Assembly (NCBI GenBank): GCA_029531795.1
Contig: JAPEIS010000010.1
Span: forward strand, 1,984,001-2,048,000
Length of the DNA stretch: 64,000 bases
DNA from: Sclerotinia nivalis
Taxonomy: Eukaryota; Ascomycota; Leotiomycetes; Helotiales; Sclerotiniaceae
Reading direction: 5' to 3'
The notes beneath the pieces are model-generated. The model was given only the letters and a program-made list of their open reading frames with translations, was not told where the DNA came from and ran no database searches. This document shows, one piece after another, positions 57,760 through 64,000 of this stretch. Every line of letters starts with the position of its first letter. The stretch's first letter is position 1. The position numbers and the translations under genes were made by a program.

Positions 57760-57862
57760 GGTGGTGTGGTGTAATGGTAGCACGTGACGTTGTGGCTCAT
57801 CCTTCATAGGATTTCTCACGAATGATTCCGTTTCAATCTGGGTTCGATTCCCAGCACCGCCA
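57760..57862 (+). tRNA. tRNA-His(GTG) with 32-nt intron
   Basis: Acceptor strands GGTGGTG (57760-57766) and CACCGCC (57855-57861) pair with one G-T wobble, with discriminator A at 57862. The D arm is GTG...CAC around AATGGTAG. Anticodon stem TGACG (57785-57789) and loop TTGTGG place anticodon GTG at 57792-57794, followed by purine G37. The intron is 57796-57827, in the canonical position after 37. It resumes with C38 and the 3' stem CGTTT, which has one T-T mismatch at the outer pair and one G-T pair. The T arm CTGGG-TTCGATT-CCCAG is perfect and supplies a good B box; A box TGGTGTAATGG is present. No genome-encoded G-1 is seen (preceding base A), so Thg1 would add it. Confidence 0.85.
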
Positions 57863-57921
57863 AACTTAGGAGTTTGGATTGAAAATTATAAGAGGTGGTT
57901 TGATTCCGCTTGTTTCCTGTC

Positions 57922-57939
57922 TTTTTTTCTTTTTTTTTT
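57922..57939 (+). terminator. Probable Pol III terminator T-run
   Basis: Runs of seven and ten T separated by one C form the first TTTT-type signal after the tRNA, 60 nt past its 3' end, implying an unusually long 3' trailer. Confidence 0.5.
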
Positions 57940-59797
57940 GGTGAGGTTTTGGGGGAGGGGTGTTTGGGTGGGGTAACCGACCGACTTTTTGGTGTGTGTG
58001 ATGTGGGATGTGGGGCTGGTGGGATGAAGATCGAAGGAAAGAAGCACAACGGAACTCCAAATTCATATTTATTGATTGATCTGATTGATATTGAATTATA
58101 TTTAACTCTAACTTCTGATGATAATATATTAAAAATAATTACCTATATAGATAAGTCAAAAGTGCTTTCGATATTTTTCTTTTTTTGATACCTATTATTG
58201 GAAAAGAGATCTCTCTCTGTTTTCGGAGTGTGAGTTCTTCATCCCGTGAGAGAAAATCAAATCTTGAGTATTTCTGTACATTTCACAACTCCGCAATTCG
58301 TTTTATGTTAAGGTAAGAAGATAAGGTGAGGTTATTTATTGAAGGTCGAATTTTATTTATCTGGTGCAAATATGGGGGGAAGGACTATGTAAGAAAGAAG
58401 AGAGCTCGAGGAGAGAATGACAACATGGTATTTTGATCTCGCTACCGATATGATTCTAACGCAGTGAGTGATCTTTTGAAGGGTCTGGGAAAATTGTCAT
58501 CATGGTAAGGTTATGGTTATTGATACTGTTCCATTGACAATATGCTTTCAAACGAATTATAGCATGTGTAACATTTCACTACACATTACACATCACCATT
58601 GAAGTTTACCTTCAGTCCATCTTCTAAAGCAGTATGTCCGACCAAAGCAACTCAGCTCCTGTTATCATCGCTATCTTAATCCGATTTGGGCAAGCCCAGA
58701 TACGCCTTTTCAACTCCCACCTTCTAAATGTCGTATTATTAACCATTACTCTTCAGGAGTCTACCATAACGGTGACTGTTACCATCTCCGACTATGTGCC
58801 TTATGTCGACGGCCCTACAACTACTTCCACTGTTCAAGAGGAGACGAGGGGTGATGTCAAGATCATCTTTATCCTCTTTGAGTCAACAGTAACGTGGAGT
58901 TCTTTGACGAGATCTTCATGAATTGAAATCCCACCACTCCCTACACTCGACCAATATCTACCACCACTCTCCCGTAAGTTATTGGAAGATTCCACGACCT
59001 CTTCGGCCAAGCGTCATGAGACGACACGATTGAGAGAGCAAGGTGCTATGTTCATTGAATTCCTGCTTCGGCTACAGTGAGTGAGTATGCAGCAAATGAT
59101 ACCACTACAAGTTGCTATGCAGTCAATGATAACACCGAACAAACGTTTTGAGCAGGAATTTTGGAAACACATCCAGCAAGGCGTACATCGATTGCGACGT
59201 GGATGCATAAATTGCGGACGCAAAACGAGAGGCTTTACCTTCGCGATTGCCTTGGGTCTATCAGTCTCCCGTCCGCCTTTCATTCTCCTCCATCAAGTCG
59301 CTCTGCTCAGCTTAATCGTTCTCGTCCCCAGAGACTCGCTCCTTCACGCAATGGGCCCCTTCCTCTGCATCCTCCTCTTCCTCCTCACAAGCTTTATGGA
59401 TTTCCCCTGAGATAGGTGGGCGTCATGGACCCTTGAGTCTTTCGTACCTGTACCTGTCATCTAAAACACGTTCAGTGGGAGCTATCTAAATCTCAATCAC
59501 AGTAGATAGATTTCCCAATCATACACAGTCAACCCTGGATTGAGACAAGTCTTTTGTTGCTCAAGCTGGCGCGTTATTGATTGCAGAATCATTTTGATGG
59601 ATATTTTTTTCTTTTGTAATTTGCAAGTCGATTATATGGTTTTTTTATATTTTACAATTCGCAGGAGACAGCATTTTTAAATTGATTATTGAAGTAGAAT
59701 TGAGGGAGGGGAGAATAGATTGCATGATCTTTGGAACTTTAACTTTGCATGCCGAATGATGGTGAACTGTGAATGTATCACAACCAACTTTCGCCCA

Positions 59798-59836
59798 AGT
59801 GGAGCGAGCAAGGGGGCTTGTGTCCTGGGCTCCCAG
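59798..59836 (+). repeat. Second copy of the GC-rich dispersed motif
   Basis: AGTGGAGCGAGCAAGGGGG, then CTTGTGTCCTGGGCTCCCAG. It has the same order of GAGCGA block, G run and short hairpin as the minus-strand motif at 4033-4072, and stands out in AT-rich DNA. Confidence 0.35.
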
Positions 59837-62542
59837 ACCGGTGTGATAATTTCTTTATTCTATACTTAAAATATAAAGTTCATGAAAGACTAAAATGTTG
59901 AAGCAATTGAGAGACTGCGACAACTTACATTTGATTTCTAATGAATGGACTTGAACCAGCAGAATGTCCGTCAAATCTTGTCTAATTATAAGTCGGGTTG
60001 ACTTGTACTAAATAGTTTGATGGCGGATACAAGGAGTGAAATCCAGATAACAGCGGTTTACCCCCTTTTTCACATCACAAAACAGTAATTTTATACACAT
60101 CAGTCTGAACCGATAATTAAGACTAAAAAATCTAAATATCACATGCAGTACTATCGTAAATGAACTCGTCATGCACCGATTCTGGTTCGCTTCATACATA
60201 TATACGTACATTTTAGGTGTCATTTATATTGTTTGCCAAATGTTCATTGGATCCAATCTATACTGCACCCTGAGGTGTAAAATTCTGAAGGATCATACTA
60301 CCACAAGGAAAATACTCCCAGTGGACCACGATTGCTAGAAGTTATATCTAGATTTCACAGGTTTGGCTCCATTCTAGTATCAGATGGGTGAGTGTGAGCA
60401 AAATGAGGTCAGCGAGGGATGCGGCGCTCTTGATTTTAGTATCGGTTTCCACACAAAGCTGAACTTGAGCTTTGTATAGAAAATCACAAATGATAGTTAC
60501 CATATTTATCATTCCTTCCCTCCCTTCCCATTTGTAATGGCAATACCCACACTTCGGGTCAATGGATTTATATGTAACTGCCAAGCTCTTACTAGTCTGA
60601 TGACCATGAATGGATGCTTAAACTAGCTTTAAAATTTCGTCAGTCTTCCCATCCATGGTCCTAATTTCGTCTGTTGTCAAACTCTTGCCTCCCAATTATT
60701 TCGTCGGCAACGTTCTTCCGAATACTATTCGTCTCGATCTTTTTTGGTCTGCAGTTGTTCACAGCCATACATATAGTTTTCGGTTTTATACCGGTGGTAT
60801 CATTAGATGCTTCATCTCTTGTTTCTTAATATTACTGCCTTTCGATATGGATGTCAGAAATAATTTGCATTCTAATACATCTGAAGAAGTTTATTTTCTA
60901 GGCATACATACTATACTGCGGGAAGTATTCCGTAGCGGAAAGAAAATCTGATATGTGACGCGAAGTACTGTTTTTGCAAATAAGTTAAACTTTGAAGAGC
61001 CAAGGCTCATTATTCTTACGGTGAGTACCCGCGAAGACATGGGATGAACGGCATGTTAATATTGCAGCAAAAGAAGTGATGGACCGATCTTTTCTAAAAT
61101 TTCTTCATTCAATCTTTAGTGAATGCCTTGAATGCGCCACGGAATCCTGTCCGCTATCCGCGCAGACATGGGATGAACGATTCTTGAATGTTGCGAAGAA
61201 ACGACAAGTTCTTATTTCAAAAGTCCATCCCTCTACTGTGATGTAAAAGAAGCCTAGAATACATTTCATTCTAAAATGACTTGCATGCTCGCCTACACCG
61301 GCCTGCTATCTGTGAGAATAAAGAAAGCGACGCGTTCGTTTAAACTTGCCGAGAATAGGGGAACATACCTGCATGATTAACATCGAGAAAACTCTCACAA
61401 AATTCAGAATCGAGAGTATATTCAAGAACTGTTTGGTTTGAACACTAGATTATTATAGTTCAATCATCCAGATGTTCACTTCATGCGGTAACAAAGAACG
61501 CCACAAAACAGAAATCAAAATTCTTTCCAATCTTTTTTGTACAATTCAAAAACTACAGAAAGTCTGACGAGAAAAACGAAAGATTGTCGAACAATATACT
61601 AGCAAGCCTAGAATTTATGAATTGCAAGTTTGGAAGTGAACATACAGCACGCACGTATTGGTATGAAAGTAAAGTGCGATTCTGTGAGTGTAGTTGGAGG
61701 AAGGAAGGGCTGTCGGTCAAAACATAAAGCATTCGAACTGAAATCTCTCCTTTTTCGAAGGAAAAAAAAAACCTTTGAACTTTTGAACTTTGTCGGGTGA
61801 AAAACACTTTCTCAATTGTGACGCATGGAAAGATAATTGAAATGTTTGAGTTGTGGCACTAATCATAGTACGGTAGAAAGTCATTCTCAATCGCCTTTCT
61901 TATGGAAATGTTCCAATTGTTTTTTCTTACTTGAATGCAGATGTTCATGCCTCAATCTTGTTAGCAATTATCAAAAAGGCGAATTGGGAGATGAACACTG
62001 AGCATTGAACACTGTAAACGTCGATACATAATCTCATGGCGGAGTCAGAATCAAGAGAAGAGTTTGGTATATAAGAAATATAAAGTCCTGGTGGCAGTAG
62101 AACATTGAAAATTGGATATTAATTCAGTTACTTTTTACTTCCAACTTGCGGCTCGAATACCATCAATCAATACCGAAAATTCACCTCCGAGTCGCCACTC
62201 TAATCTATTTTCATCATTGAGTATTTACTCGCACACGACACTTTACCCTCAAGTCGCTCATCAATCTTAATATCTATCTAGACATTAGTCTAGCTCTCGA
62301 ACTCTGTGCAATCAAATAATTCGGACTGTCTATTCAACACCGTATGTATTCCGTCTTGCTTGTTGATCATAAGCCTTCTTTCTATGCATGCTCGAATATC
62401 ATCTGTACTGAGTGTTATCTCTCTTGAGTTGTGCCTACCAAAACCCTGGTGCGATGCTTATGCCGGCACATTGATATTACCGTCTGTCACATAAAGCAAT
62501 CAGTGGCATCCCGATCCTCTGGATTCCACTGATCACAACACT

Positions 62543-62855
62543 ATGGGCTTATTCGAAACGCATGTAAGTTGTTCCAATCTTACCACAATAGAGATACGTA
62601 ACTAATCGTAGGCCTATAGATGTCAGTGATGATATCAGCTTGTGTGACATGATGATTCCTGTCGTAACGACATTCCGATGTACGTCACTGGTATTTACTT
62701 AGGTCAAAATAACGGATATCGACGACGAGCAGGCTATGGAAGCGATGCCCGATGTTTCGGATAGTTTGAATGAACGAGGCTCGGGAAGCCAGAGGAAATA
62801 TCCGCATGGGATCGGCATGGCGTTAGGTAATACGAAAACTGGAGATGAGAACTAG
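62543..62855 (+). CDS. Possible small two-exon gene, unknown function
   Basis: ATG at 62543 gives MGLFETH, then a GTAAGT donor at 62564 and a TTACTTAG acceptor ending at 62702 (139 nt, phase 0). Exon 2 (62703-62855) adds 50 residues starting VKITDIDDEQAMEAMPDVSD and ending GMALGNTKTGDEN. The product would have 57 acidic, hydrophilic residues. A long C/T-rich leader with possible further introns precedes it (about 62130-62500). No family is recognised. It could be a real small protein, the tail of a longer gene whose 5' exons I cannot see, or chance. Confidence 0.35.
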
Positions 62856-64000
62856 TGGGGATTGATATTTGATTTTGTATTTTTTGTAATTGGGACAAGG
62901 GAAGGAACGTGTAGACCTGCGTAAGCAAGGTCTACTGATTTTTATTTCCCAATTGGACTGTCATGAAAGACATTAGTATCAATATAGCATAGAGCTCCAG
63001 TGTATCAATCTGGCAGTGAGATACCATTCTCTTCGCTGCAAATGATTTCCCTTCATAAGCTATGAAATAACCAACAACCAAGCGCGAATATAAGGGATTT
63101 GCTACTAAGTAATTCAATATGCCAGTGCGTTCATTACGAATCCATTCCTACCTTCCCATCAAAGAGCGCAAATGGAAGATGAAGTCTATCCCACCAGGGA
63201 AAGATTGGTAGTATTGCAGACCCAGCCCCACAGTCTCATACACCCATTCTACTATAACTACACGATATCCAAGTAGTTTAAAAATGGCATCCCCTGCATA
63301 TCCACGAACGTCCTGCATGCCAGGCGACCGGAAAGACCGAGTCTGACTTTTTCGGTTCTCTTGTGGTAGTTATTATACGCGTAATCAAACAATGAGCAGG
63401 AGTTCATTTCCTAATTTCTGAATGATTGAACCTTTCAAGATTCCGATTCACCAGGGAAAATTGTAGTATGTCTGCCAATGAAATTGCATTAGGAAAGAGC
63501 TCGATGCACCCATGCTATGATTGACATTACGTCAACAGAAGAAGAATAGATCCTTGTTGATACTACTGATTCACAATTCACACCCTTCCGTTGTCTCGGT
63601 ACTGACAAGGTTAAGACAGATGTTGCCATAGCTGAGGTCAACAACTGTGTTACGGTCCAGCCACCAAACATAGTGACCACTGTACCAATTGGCAGGTTAT
63701 GTACTGCATGAAGGTCTTATGCTAGCCAGGGAACCTCAGATAACTCTGCAGGCGCGTTGACTTCCACGACATCAATTTGATGCCTACCCAGCCGGTATGG
63801 TCACATCTACCTATGTCATTTGCAAGTCAAACATCGAAGTACGCGTTGCAAATCCAGCTTCAGAGAATCCAGCTTCGTTTTCTAGAGGTATTCGGGCGGT
63901 ACTATGTCTAATGGAACCTCCCTTTGAAGAAAGATATGCCGTTACTACAGCATACAAAAAAGTGAAGTTCAATCATTAGGAGGGCTTCGCAGGTTTAAAG

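Larger units (their letters stand above)
57863..64000. other. 6-kb region with decayed coding traces and no firm gene
   Basis: Coding-like pieces occur on the plus strand at 58634-59410 (Thr/Val-rich, VTVTISDYVPYVDGPTTTST) and at about 63520-63979 (VNNCVTVQPPNIVTTVPIG, with a stop and a frame change afterwards). Both suggest relics of Ser/Thr-rich secreted proteins. A possible small spliced gene lies at 62543-62855. A GC-rich motif lies at 59798-59836, and a 22-bp direct repeat at 61029 and 61158. Other open frames look like chance. Confidence 0.5.

Noticed and set aside
57760..57862. Reading the tRNA as tRNA-Thr(TGT)
   Set aside because: That register misplaces U33 and the anticodon stem; the GTG register matches the GTTGTGGC loop known from eukaryotic tRNA-His.

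Overview
The window looks like nuclear DNA of a filamentous ascomycete. It has short introns of about 50-250 nt with GTAAGT/GTATGT donors and CTAAC/CTGAC-like branch points, a tRNA with an intron beside the anticodon, long AT-rich intergenic stretches, and gene families typical of Pezizomycotina. The overall style suggests a leotiomycete such as a Botrytis/Sclerotinia relative; that placement is inference from gene content and no search was run.

Layout. 0-2.5 kb is empty of genes. 2.5-3.1 kb carries a CsbD/Hmp1-like gene. 4.5-8.2 kb is a gene graveyard: a PIF1-like helicase relic (probably from a Helitron) and two unrelated, broken cytochrome P450 genes. 8.7-31 kb is mostly housekeeping: an oxysterol-binding protein, two conserved proteins of unknown function, a sugar/inositol-type MFS transporter, a large JmjC + zinc finger + AT-hook chromatin protein, COQ2 (ubiquinone prenyltransferase) and an NCE102/MARVEL-like membrane protein. 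At 30-32 kb a Mim2-like outer-membrane protein is head-to-head with translation initiation factor eIF2-beta, with a CACGTG site between them. 32-35 kb is a desert with weak coding traces. An AIM24-family gene lies at 35.1-36.7 kb and an APH-type kinase-like gene at 37.4-38.7 kb. A heavily damaged ABC-C transporter pseudogene occupies 39.9-43.2 kb. A 336-bp foldback MITE flanked by TA at 43.9-44.3 kb lies just upstream of a large eight-exon DDX60/Ski2-like helicase at 44.4-50.7 kb. After a 4-kb desert comes an MFS hexose-type transporter (54.8-57.0 kb) and an intron-containing tRNA-His(GTG) at 57.8 kb. The last 6 kb holds only decayed coding traces, short repeats and one possible small spliced gene.

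The intact genes do not form one pathway. They touch mitochondria (COQ2, Mim2-like, AIM24), lipid/sterol transport (OSBP), sugar uptake (two MFS), chromatin (JmjC) and RNA metabolism (DDX60-like). The P450 and ABC-C relics may be remains of dispensable secondary-metabolism or detoxification functions that have been lost; this is inference. No clearly new multi-gene system was found. The best candidates for follow-up are the MITE in the DDX60-like promoter, the JmjC/4CXXC protein with an alternative AT-hook tail, the P450 graveyard, and the unassigned membrane-protein-like traces at 16.1-17.3 kb.
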